Of a stretch of 64,000 bases of DNA, positions 9,726-17,396 are shown piece after piece. How positions within the stretch are numbered: position 1 is the first letter of the stretch; the number at the start of each line of letters is the position of its first letter. Under the pieces are notes generated by a model. The model was not told the origin of the DNA. It worked only from the letters and a program-made list of their open reading frames with translations, and did no database searches. The translations under genes were made by a program, and so were the position numbers. This stretch comes from Pedobacter arcticus A12 (GTDB lineage: Bacteria; Bacteroidota; Bacteroidia; Sphingobacteriales; Sphingobacteriaceae): the NCBI RefSeq assembly GCF_000302595.1, contig NZ_JH947126.1:339223-403222 (forward strand). Reading direction: 5' to 3'.

Positions 9726-10724
9726 CTAAATATTTTTCTTTAAAATATCTTCAATAATCAAATCTGCATGGATCCTGGAGTTTTCAATAAACCAAAGGTG
9801 TGTATCCATTCCGCCACAAACTACACCTGCTAAATACATTCCTTTTTGATTGGTTTCCATTGTTTTTGGGTTATGTTGAGGATATCTTTGAAAATCATCA
9901 CTTAAATGTACACCCATTTTTTGTAAGAAGTTGAAATTTGGCTGATAACCTGTTAATGCCAGCACAAAATCATTAGCAATATTCACCTCCCCATTTTCTG
10001 TTTCTATGGTTACTGTTTCCCCAGTAATTGCTTTAAGTGCCGAATTAAAATACGCTTTTATACTTCCTTCTTCAATTCGATTGATAATATCTGGACGAAC
10101 CCAATATTTAACCCGTTCCCCTACTTCACTCGCCCTAACTACCATAGTTACGTTTGCACCTTTACGGTAGCATTCTAAAGCGGCATCAACAGAAGAATTA
10201 CTTGCGCCAACTACTAACACATTCTGCATAGCAAAAAAATGGGGGTCTTTATAGTAATGGCTAACTTTAGGAAGATTTTCTCCTGGGATATTTAACAAGG
10301 CAGGGATATCGTAAAAACCCGTTGCGATAACTACTTTCTTACTTTGGTAATTATCTTTAGCGGTGGTTACTTCAAAAAGATTGTTCTCTTTATTTTTATT
10401 TACGCTATCAACTGATTCGAAAAGGTTTACTTTAAGTTCAAACTTATTGGTTACTCTTCGATAGTATTCAAGCGCCTCTGCCCTAGTTGGTTTCGGGTTG
10501 TTTGATACAAAAGGCACACCGCCAATTTCCAGTTTTTCTGAGGTTGAGAAAAAGGTCATATTTTGGGGATAGTTGTAAAGCGAATTCACCAAACATCCTT
10601 TATCAATAACCACATAGCTTAATCCTGCTTCTTGGGCTTTAATAGCACAAGCCAAACCAATTGGACCTGCCCCAATGATTAGGACATCAAAAATATTACT
10701 TGATTTAAAGTGTTGTTTGTTCAA
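9726..10724 (-). CDS. YpdA-like FAD/NAD(P) disulfide reductase (putative bacillithiol disulfide reductase)
   Basis: A 332-residue flavoprotein. The N-terminal FAD Rossmann motif is GAGPIG and the NADPH motif is VVGASNSSVDAA near the middle. It lacks the CxxC pair of thioredoxin reductase, as expected for YpdA/Bdr. In Firmicutes YpdA reduces bacillithiol disulfide, and many Bacteroidota have homologues. It probably acts in the cytosol in thiol redox balance. It converges with the HEPN gene, with only 3 bp between them. Confidence 0.82.
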   Translation of the reverse strand: MNKQHFKSSNIFDVLIIGAGPIGLACAIKAQEAGLSYVVIDKGCLVNSLYNYPQNMTFFSTSEKLEIGGVPFVSNNPKPTRAEALEYYRRVTNKFELKVNLFESVDSVNKNKENNLFEVTTAKDNYQSKKVVIATGFYDIPALLNIPGENLPKVSHYYKDPHFFAMQNVLVVGASNSSVDAALECYRKGANVTMVVRASEVGERVKYWVRPDIINRIEEGSIKAYFNSALKAITGETVTIETENGEVNIANDFVLALTGYQPNFNFLQKMGVHLSDDFQRYPQHNPKTMETNQKGMYLAGVVCGGMDTHLWFIENSRIHADLIIEDILKKNI

Positions 10725-10773
10725 ATCTGAATTTTTAGAATTAAGGTGTAGTTTGCGCTAACGATGGAAGTGG

Positions 10774-10842
10774 TATCCTTTTTTTGTCCTTCGGCTCCCT
10801 CTTCGACTCCGCTCAGAGTGGCAATTAGGACAAAAAAAGATA
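10774..10842. repeat. REP-like palindromic intergenic element
   Basis: Near-perfect arms (TTTTTTTGTCCT / AGGACAAAAAAA) enclose a loop containing CTTCGACTCCGCTCAG at 10801-10816. The reverse complement of that 16-mer also occurs twice inside the prophage, near 52511 and 56300. This points to a dispersed genome-wide repeat family. Confidence 0.55.
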
Positions 10843-10884
10843 AAACGGACAGCGTGTTTAAGCGCCCAAAATAATGAAACAAAA

Positions 10885-10908
10885 AAGGGTTCTATAAATA
10901 AAACCCTC
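10885..10908 (-). terminator. Intrinsic terminator downstream of iscX
   Basis: On the minus strand AGGGTT pairs with AACCCT across a 10-base loop and a T-run follows, just after the iscX stop codon. Confidence 0.6.
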
Positions 10909-10915
10909 TTGTTAG

Positions 10916-11158
10916 TTATTGATTATCTCTCCATTCGTACACCCAGCCAGATTGAATCTGTTCTAAATGTCCCTCGTTACATTCTTCTTTTGTTCCTTTA
11001 AAATTAGGCAAATTTAAAACCCAATCCATTAAGTCGGTAAATCTAACGCGGTAAATTTGTGATTCACCAAAGTCGTCTCCAAATTTTTCATATAATCCCA
11101 TGCATATATCTTCATGGTCGTTCCAATGTATTGGAAGCGCAAATTTGTTTTGATCCAT
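10916..11158 (-). CDS. iscX: IscX-like Fe-S cluster assembly protein
   Basis: An 80-residue acidic protein with the IscX/YfhJ pattern, including IHWNDHEDICMGLYEKF near the N terminus and a final GWVYEWRD. IscX binds iron and the cysteine desulfurase IscS and tunes Fe-S assembly. It lies 9 bp downstream of a 2Fe-2S ferredoxin gene, as in isc-type operons, though iscS and iscU are not here. Confidence 0.85.
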   Translation of the reverse strand: MDQNKFALPIHWNDHEDICMGLYEKFGDDFGESQIYRVRFTDLMDWVLNLPNFKGTKEECNEGHLEQIQSGWVYEWRDNQ

Positions 11159-11167
11159 TTTTTATTT

Positions 11168-11500
11168 TTAATGTCCTAGAAATTCTGATTGATCGGGAAT
11201 AGTAACTTCAATGTCGCCATCAATTAACACACATTGACAACCAAGTCGGGAGCTAATTTTTGGGTTAACCGCCCTATCGATAAAATCTTCTTCTTTATCC
11301 GAAATCTCTTGAACGTTATCTTCGCCCTTATTTAAATAGACATGGCAAGTACTACATCCGCAAACGCCACCACAATTATGTTGTAATTCTATTCCGTTAT
11401 CTAAACAAACGTCCAATACAGATTCCCCTACAGCGATAGGTAACTCTATACTTTCATGTCCTTTTTCTTCGAAATTTATCTTGAGTTTAAAAATATTCAT
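11168..11500 (-). CDS. [2Fe-2S] ferredoxin (adrenodoxin/Isc type)
   Basis: A 110-residue plant/adrenodoxin-type ferredoxin. Cluster ligands are visible in HNCGGVCGCSTCHVYL (C43, C49, C52) with a distal Cys in RLGCQC near residue 88. It is a soluble electron carrier, probably serving Fe-S assembly because iscX follows directly. Confidence 0.92.
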   Translation of the reverse strand: MNIFKLKINFEEKGHESIELPIAVGESVLDVCLDNGIELQHNCGGVCGCSTCHVYLNKGEDNVQEISDKEEDFIDRAVNPKISSRLGCQCVLIDGDIEVTIPDQSEFLGH

Positions 11501-11520
11501 ACTGCCGTAAAAGTAAGAAT

Positions 11521-12306
11521 TTATTTGACTGTGCTTTTAGGTTGATGGTGCTTTTTTACGATGTTTTGACTGATTAAGCGATATACTTCCTGCGATTCGG
11601 GATTAGCTCGCAATATATCAAGATGCTTTGCCATGATCTGCTCGTCATTTCTTTTTGCAGGTCCGGTTTGTACATTTTCCGGAAGATTGATAGCGATTTT
11701 ATTTACGGTTTCGAAAATCAAGGGTTTAATCAAATCAAAGCTTAACGATGATTTTTCTAATAACTCTTGGGCAATCGCAAATAAATAGTTAGTAAAGTTA
11801 CATGCAAATACTGCAGAGATATGGAGCGTTAAGCGAGCCGAGGAATCCACAATATTTACGCTATCACATAGCTTCTGCGCAAGGTTAAAGAGTAATTTCT
11901 GCGTTTCATCATCGCTCCCTTCGATACATAAAGGAATTTTTTTAAAGTCTAAATCTACGTCTTTGGAAAAAGTTTGTATCGGATAAATCACTCCTGAACT
12001 AGAGTGCGTATTTAACACTGAAAGAGCTGTAGAACCTGATGTGTGTACAACAATTTGCCCTTCTCTTTTCGGAATCTGATTGGCAATTGAAAGGATTGCA
12101 TCATCGTTCACGGCAATGATAACAAGTTCAACCTCTTGGTTGATGTCTTTAAAATCAACAATAGAATTAGCTCCAATTTGAAGAGCTAATTCTATTGCGT
12201 TTTGATTATTTCTGCTCCAGACTTGAACAACTGGATTTCCGCTTTTGATTAAAGCTTTACTTAAATGCGTGGCAACATTCCCTGCACCTAGCATCGCTAT
12301 CCTCAT
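11521..12306 (-). CDS. Rossmann-fold/DUF2520 dehydrogenase-like protein
   Basis: I place the start at 12306 because it gives the usual N-terminal motif MRIAMLGAGNVATHL and an ATGA overlap with the upstream ccmF-like gene; a longer frame would run 25 codons into that gene. The N-terminal NAD(P)-binding domain (GAGNVATH) is followed by the DUF2520 all-helical domain with the KLCDSVN and HISAVFACNFTNYL segments. The domain order resembles pyrroline-5-carboxylate reductase or ketopantoate reductase relatives. The substrate is unknown. Confidence 0.82.
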   Translation of the reverse strand: MRIAMLGAGNVATHLSKALIKSGNPVVQVWSRNNQNAIELALQIGANSIVDFKDINQEVELVIIAVNDDAILSIANQIPKREGQIVVHTSGSTALSVLNTHSSSGVIYPIQTFSKDVDLDFKKIPLCIEGSDDETQKLLFNLAQKLCDSVNIVDSSARLTLHISAVFACNFTNYLFAIAQELLEKSSLSFDLIKPLIFETVNKIAINLPENVQTGPAKRNDEQIMAKHLDILRANPESQEVYRLISQNIVKKHHQPKSTVK

Positions 12307-14750
12307 GCGCCAGTAACTTCTTTTGCTCTTCTGAAAATTGACAAAATAAAACCGATGACCATAACAATGGTACCGCCCCAAAACAAGTTGATATAAGGAA
12401 ATTCTATCGCTTTAAGCACTATCCAGTCCTTTTTCTCTTCCTTTGGTTTCTCGTAAACCGTGAGTTCCATCTTGTTTTTTTCTGGAAGTACGTTGGTAAA
12501 CCTTAGCTTTAACCCTGCTTCATCTACTTTTTTACCAAAATCAACTTTTGCATTTCCTTTAATCAAAAAGATCGGTTCTGCGTTGTAAACCGTTTCATTA
12601 GCATGGACTTCTAAGTTTAAGCCAATGGCAACATCTTTATCCGTTAATGGAATATCATTGATTTTAGCATTTTTATTAATGCCTTTCACCAATAAAAATC
12701 CATTTCTAAAACGTACGGTATCACCAACAACTACTTCATGCACCACTGGCTTTTGGTAGTTTTCATCATCCGAATGCCCTTCATGATCTTCATGATGTTC
12801 CTCTTCTTTCAATGGCACACTGCTTACGTGTGTGTAAATATCATGTAGTAGGTAATGCTTCGTATCAGGTGAAGCGATAATCTGCTTCATCTTAGCATTC
12901 TGTTGTGCGTTTGGATATAAATTAAAGTTTTCTGTAATTTTTCCCTCCGAGTTAGTGACCTTGTAGTTCACTTTATAATAAGTATTTACACCCGATGTAG
13001 AATCACCAAGGTAAGTAACAGAATACTTATCCATTTTAGTGGGTTCATTTTTATAAAGAATGATGTTCTCTCTGGGATTATTGTTTTTCGCAAACTCATC
13101 ACCAAAACCTATTCCTGTAGTGTTTAATGATACAACTTTATTGTTCGCAGCTGCAATTAAGGCACCTACTAGCAACATTGCAAATCCGATGTGGGCAACT
13201 GCCGAACCCGAAAGTTTCCATTTTCCTTTAAAAGCTTCGCTCAACACATTTCCGTTACATAAAATGGAAAAAATAGCCGCCCAAGTCATTAAAATATACA
13301 TCACGTTTCCGTAGATATCTACCACGTAAACCACAATGGCTGTTACTATTATGGCTACAACAAATGAAACAGAAAGGCTTATAAAAAACTTACGGATGTT
13401 AGTTTGTTTGTATTTAAGAAACTGTGAAAAACCCGAGATGGTTGCAATTACAAAAGCAAAAGCGATCTGCCACTTATTATAATGCTGAATGGCGTCTGTA
13501 GGCGGTGCAATATCCGTCCCGAAAATCGCATTAAAAACAGGAATAGAAGTGGTAGCAATAATTTGTATACACGATACAAATAATACAACAGCACCTATAA
13601 ACAACCAAAATTCGCGTGAATAGGTATCCTCATCTTTTTTAGTGATTGGTAATTTTTTCCAGTTGATGATGAACAAAACCAAAGGAAGGAAGAAAAACAC
13701 GCTTAAATAAACAAGCAACTGCGTATCCATCCCCATAGAGGTAAATGCATGCACAGATGTTTCTCCTAAAATACCGCTTCGGGTTAAGAAAGAAGCATAT
13801 AAAACCAGCACAAAACTGATTATTACTAGAAATGCAGCCGTAAAATAAGAATGACCTGTGTTTTTGAAAGCAATCATTACGTGTACTCCCGCAATTAACG
13901 TTAACCATGGAATAATTGATGCATTCTCTACCGGATCCCAAGCCCAAAAGCCTCCAAAATTCAAAGCTTCGTAAGCCCAAAAAGACCCCATGATAATACC
14001 AGTTCCTAAAATCATTACTGCAAAAAGCGCCCAAGGCATAGCTGGTTTAACCCAGTCCGTATATCGTTTTTGCCATAATCCCGCAACAGCATAAGCAAAT
14101 GGAACAATCATTGACGCAAAACCTAAAAACAAGGTTGGTGGGTGAATCACCATCCAATAGTTTTGCAATAATGGATTTAAACCATTACCGTCTTGAATAA
14201 GTGATAAATAATCTGCTCTAGCAAAAATTGGCGCTTCCATTGCATCTCTCAGCAATACAAATGGCGATGAACCTATTTTAGCCCCAAAGATCTCGACTCC
14301 TAAAATCATCGTCGCCAAAAACACCTGTGAAAGCGAAATAATAGTCATTACACTATTTTCCCAACTCTTTGCCTTTACAATTACGATACAGCCAAGTAAT
14401 CCTTGCCAAAACGTCCAAAGCCAAAAACTTCCCTCCTGACCTTCCCAAAAACAAGATATGATATAGTAGACCGGTAAAATTTTAGACGAGTGCGACCACG
14501 CATAATGGTATTCGAAAAGGTGGTTGTAGATGATATAAAACAGACATGCTCCAACGCCAACTATCGCAACAAGGTTAAGGCGGTAAGCTAACCTACCGAT
14601 TTTTTGCCATGATAGATCTAATTTATCTTTAGCTATTGTTGCAAAGAAATAACTGATTAGTGCTAAAACTGATGTACCGATAGATAGGACAATAAAGAAC
14701 TGACCGAGCTTTCCCGGCAACAGGTGTTCACCTGTAAATTGGATATCCAT
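12303..14750 (-). CDS. ccmF: Cytochrome c maturation heme lyase, CcmF/CcsA-like
   Basis: An 815-residue polytopic membrane protein. The heme-handling WWD signature is seen in GGFWAWDPVENASIIPW near residue 255, and conserved His residues lie in nearby loops. A large soluble loop follows the helices in the C-terminal half, as in CcmF. It should attach heme from holo-CcmE to apocytochrome c at the outer face of the inner membrane. It sits 6 bp after ccmE. Unusual is a His/Asp/Glu-rich stretch (EEEHHEDHEGHSDDE) in the periplasmic loop, a possible metal-binding patch. Confidence 0.92.
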   Translation of the reverse strand: MDIQFTGEHLLPGKLGQFFIVLSIGTSVLALISYFFATIAKDKLDLSWQKIGRLAYRLNLVAIVGVGACLFYIIYNHLFEYHYAWSHSSKILPVYYIISCFWEGQEGSFWLWTFWQGLLGCIVIVKAKSWENSVMTIISLSQVFLATMILGVEIFGAKIGSSPFVLLRDAMEAPIFARADYLSLIQDGNGLNPLLQNYWMVIHPPTLFLGFASMIVPFAYAVAGLWQKRYTDWVKPAMPWALFAVMILGTGIIMGSFWAYEALNFGGFWAWDPVENASIIPWLTLIAGVHVMIAFKNTGHSYFTAAFLVIISFVLVLYASFLTRSGILGETSVHAFTSMGMDTQLLVYLSVFFFLPLVLFIINWKKLPITKKDEDTYSREFWLFIGAVVLFVSCIQIIATTSIPVFNAIFGTDIAPPTDAIQHYNKWQIAFAFVIATISGFSQFLKYKQTNIRKFFISLSVSFVVAIIVTAIVVYVVDIYGNVMYILMTWAAIFSILCNGNVLSEAFKGKWKLSGSAVAHIGFAMLLVGALIAAANNKVVSLNTTGIGFGDEFAKNNNPRENIILYKNEPTKMDKYSVTYLGDSTSGVNTYYKVNYKVTNSEGKITENFNLYPNAQQNAKMKQIIASPDTKHYLLHDIYTHVSSVPLKEEEHHEDHEGHSDDENYQKPVVHEVVVGDTVRFRNGFLLVKGINKNAKINDIPLTDKDVAIGLNLEVHANETVYNAEPIFLIKGNAKVDFGKKVDEAGLKLRFTNVLPEKNKMELTVYEKPKEEKKDWIVLKAIEFPYINLFWGGTIVMVIGFILSIFRRAKEVTGA

Positions 14751-14756
14751 TAAAAC

Positions 14757-15164
14757 TTATATTTTTCCTTGAGCTGAAACTTCTGTAACCTCTATTTTGT
14801 CTTCCGTATATTTTGATGGACATTTCATCAAAATTTTGCTGGCGTGAAACTCATTACCTAACATTTGCCCGGTTAAAACAATTTGTTCTGAACGTTCAAA
14901 ATCTTGTGGCTTAGCGCCTGTAAAAACTACTTTACAGTTTTCACCATTGTTATCATTTACATAAAAAGAAAAGTAGTTTGCATCCTGCTGTGGGTTGTAA
15001 AACATTTCTTTTGCTAAATCTAATTTACCCACTACATGAAGTTCTTTCTTGGTTTTGATTGCTTCTGAAAAAGAACCATAAGTACTGCTATCTGCATAAG
15101 TACTGACAATTGCACCAATTGCAATGGCAATAATTATCATCCCGATGATTGAGCTTTTTTTCAT
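14757..15164 (-). CDS. ccmE: Cytochrome c maturation heme chaperone CcmE, Cys-type
   Basis: A 135-residue protein with an N-terminal membrane anchor (residues about 5-22) and an OB-fold periplasmic domain. Standard CcmE binds heme through His in HxxxY; here the site reads MKCPSKYTED, so Cys115 and Tyr119 form a CxxxY motif. Cys-type CcmE is known from some archaea and delta-proteobacteria. It carries heme to the CcmF-like protein encoded next. Confidence 0.88.
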   Translation of the reverse strand: MKKSSIIGMIIIAIAIGAIVSTYADSSTYGSFSEAIKTKKELHVVGKLDLAKEMFYNPQQDANYFSFYVNDNNGENCKVVFTGAKPQDFERSEQIVLTGQMLGNEFHASKILMKCPSKYTEDKIEVTEVSAQGKI

Positions 15165-15301
15165 GATATTATAAATTGATGTAATTTAATTTGCAAAAAT
15201 ACGAATAGCAAAGTATAGGAGCTAATGATAACAAAAATGTTATCTATTAAGAAACGTTCTAAATAAGTAAACTGTAAAATATCTTTTCTATTTCAGCAGT
15301 C

Positions 15302-16114
15302 CTATTTCCCCCAAATATTATTTTGAACTAGGTTAATTTTATCTTCAAAAAAGAGCTGTGTACTGCTTTCGAAAGAACTGGTTTTATCAGACACAAAAAA
15401 CTGGTATTTCGGTTTTTCTGACGAGGTATTCAGCAGGTCTAATGCAGTGAGTTTTCGCTTTACATCGTCGGCAACAATTTCTGCTGTGTTTAAAATCTCC
15501 ACTTTATTATTGAAATATTCTTCAATTTCTTTACGAATGAGCGGGTAGTGGGTACATGCTAAAATTAAAGAGTCGATTTTTTTAAGCTTTGGAGATGACA
15601 GGTATGCGTTTATAATCGTTTTACTTATATTATTCTGAAAAAAACCTTCTTCAATCATTGGTGCAAGTAAAGGTGTAGCAAGTGACTGCACTTTTACATC
15701 TGCTATAGACGCCTTTAGCTTTACCGCGTATATGTCTGACTTGATGGTTGCCTTGGTAGCAATCACGCCAATTCTTTGATAGTGGTGTTGCTCAGCGCAA
15801 TAATCTACCACGGGGTCAATTACGTTTAAAATAGGCAAAGCATCCCCTAAAAATTCTTTTAAATCTGCAAAACCTAGAGAAGATGCCGTATTACAAGCAA
15901 TTACAATGGCCTTACATCCTTTTGATTGTAAAAACTTACCTATTTTTAAACTGTAGTATTTAATGGCTTCCGCAGATTTATCGCCGTACGGCATGTGTGC
16001 GGTATCACCAAAGTAAATCATGTTCTCATGAGGCAACACTTTACGGATGGCATTTGCAACGGTTAAACCACCGATACCTGAATCAAAAATTCCTATTGGA
16101 CTTGAATTTTTCAT
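15302..16114 (-). CDS. murI: Glutamate racemase
   Basis: A 270-residue enzyme making D-glutamate for peptidoglycan. IFDSGIGGLTV gives the N-terminal catalytic Asp region, VIACNTASS carries the first catalytic Cys (C74) and ILACTHYPLI the second. The length is normal. It lies in an envelope-biogenesis stretch upstream of the Skp, BamA and UppS genes. Confidence 0.96.
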   Translation of the reverse strand: MKNSSPIGIFDSGIGGLTVANAIRKVLPHENMIYFGDTAHMPYGDKSAEAIKYYSLKIGKFLQSKGCKAIVIACNTASSLGFADLKEFLGDALPILNVIDPVVDYCAEQHHYQRIGVIATKATIKSDIYAVKLKASIADVKVQSLATPLLAPMIEEGFFQNNISKTIINAYLSSPKLKKIDSLILACTHYPLIRKEIEEYFNNKVEILNTAEIVADDVKRKLTALDLLNTSSEKPKYQFFVSDKTSSFESSTQLFFEDKINLVQNNIWGK

Positions 16115-16216
16115 TTTGTAAGCTAAAGGCTCAAAGCTAAAGGCTGAAAGCTGTTGAACGAAAATACTAATTTATGTTTATGGCTAAAAGCGATTGGGTA
16201 AGAAGAGGTATAAAAT

Positions 16217-16253
16217 AAAAATGCGAAGCAGATTATTATCCACTTCGCATTTT
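16217..16253. terminator. Intrinsic terminator downstream of the OmpH/Skp genes
   Basis: A perfect 11-bp inverted repeat (AAAATGCGAAG / CTTCGCATTTT) with flanking A/T runs, between the distal OmpH/Skp stop and murI. Confidence 0.75.
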
Positions 16254-16280
16254 GCTTTAAGCCTTCGGCTTTTAGCAAAA

Positions 16281-16793
16281 TTATTTTAAGCCTAATTTTG
16301 TTTTAACTTCTGCCATGATATTTATACCACCATCAAAGTAAACAATACCCGGTTGTGTAGTATCAAAAACATAAGCGTAACCTTTTTCTTTTGCTACAAC
16401 TTTTACAGCATCTTCCGCTTTCTTCAAGATTGGGTCATATAACTCACCTCTTTTCTTTTCGAAATCTTCGCCAGCTTTTTGTTGAAATTCTTCAATACGC
16501 TTTTGCAAGTCCTGAATTTCTTTCACTTTAGCTTCTTTCAATGCATCGCTCAAAGTTTTTTCTTTACCCTGGAAATCCTGCACTTTAGTTTGATACTCTG
16601 TGTACATTGTTTTTCCGTCAGCATCTAAAGACTCTTTAAAAACTGCTAACTGTTTATCTGCAGTGGCTACTTCTGGCATAGCTTTAATTAATTCTGCTGA
16701 GTTAATATGAGCAATTTTTTGCTGTGCATTAACCAAATTACCTGCAAATAATAATCCTCCTGCTACTAATGCAATCTTAAATAATTTTTTCAT
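16281..16793 (-). CDS. OmpH/Skp-like periplasmic chaperone (copy 2)
   Basis: A 170-residue protein with a signal peptide ending near ALVAGGLLFAGNLVNAQ. A long charged coiled-coil region (residues about 45-130) forms the Skp tentacles, and the C terminus carries a YVFDTTQPGIVYFDGG strand segment. Skp chaperones hold outer-membrane proteins in the periplasm for BamA. It lies 49 bp after a paralogue and downstream of bamA in the same direction. Confidence 0.9.
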   Translation of the reverse strand: MKKLFKIALVAGGLLFAGNLVNAQQKIAHINSAELIKAMPEVATADKQLAVFKESLDADGKTMYTEYQTKVQDFQGKEKTLSDALKEAKVKEIQDLQKRIEEFQQKAGEDFEKKRGELYDPILKKAEDAVKVVAKEKGYAYVFDTTQPGIVYFDGGINIMAEVKTKLGLK

Positions 16794-16842
16794 TCTTCTA
16801 ATTGGGTGTTAATTTAATTCTACGAGTTTAAAATAAATATTG

Positions 16843-17370
16843 CTATTTAGCAAATGTTCCAGGCTTATAACCTAATTTAACTATTACCTGGTTGGTTGCA
16901 TCAAAGTTAGGCCTTGCAAACAACAAGGTTACTGTACTTTTATCTACCACCATATCAATACTTTCCGAGTTTGCATATTCCTCAACGGCTTTTGCAACTT
17001 TATCTTGTATTGGTTTTATTAATCTTAATTTTTCTTTATAAAGTTCGCCTTCATAGCCAAATTTCTGTTGTTGCATATCATTGGTTTCTTTCTCTTTCTC
17101 CGATATAGCTGCTTCACGTTTCTTTTTCATATCGTCAGTCAGCAAAACCCGATCTGCCTGAAAATCTTTCCTCATCTTTTCAACCTCAACAAACTTTGCG
17201 TCAATATCGCTCTGCCATTTTTGAGCTGAAGCATTAAGCTGTTTTTGTGCGGATGAATATTCTGGAATATGTTTTAATATATATTCTGAATCTACATAAG
17301 ACAAACGTTGTGCTTTTGCTGTTACACAAAGCATAACGATGAATATAGGAAGAATGATATATTTTTTCAT
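16843..17370 (-). CDS. OmpH/Skp-like periplasmic chaperone (copy 1)
   Basis: A 175-residue paralogue of the next gene. It has a signal peptide (about 20 residues, ending VTAKAQ), the YVDSEYILKHIPEY start of the OmpH domain and a charged coiled coil. It follows bamA by 26 bp. The bamA-ompH-ompH order is common in Bacteroidota and supports an outer-membrane protein folding role. Confidence 0.9.
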   Translation of the reverse strand: MKKYIILPIFIVMLCVTAKAQRLSYVDSEYILKHIPEYSSAQKQLNASAQKWQSDIDAKFVEVEKMRKDFQADRVLLTDDMKKKREAAISEKEKETNDMQQQKFGYEGELYKEKLRLIKPIQDKVAKAVEEYANSESIDMVVDKSTVTLLFARPNFDATNQVIVKLGYKPGTFAK

Positions 17371-17396
17371 TTATTGTCGCTTAAAATTTACAATTC

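Noticed and set aside
13639-14034. 131-codon minus-strand ORF inside ccmF
   Set aside because: Same strand, different frame of a clear CcmF membrane protein with intact WWD motif. No independent support.
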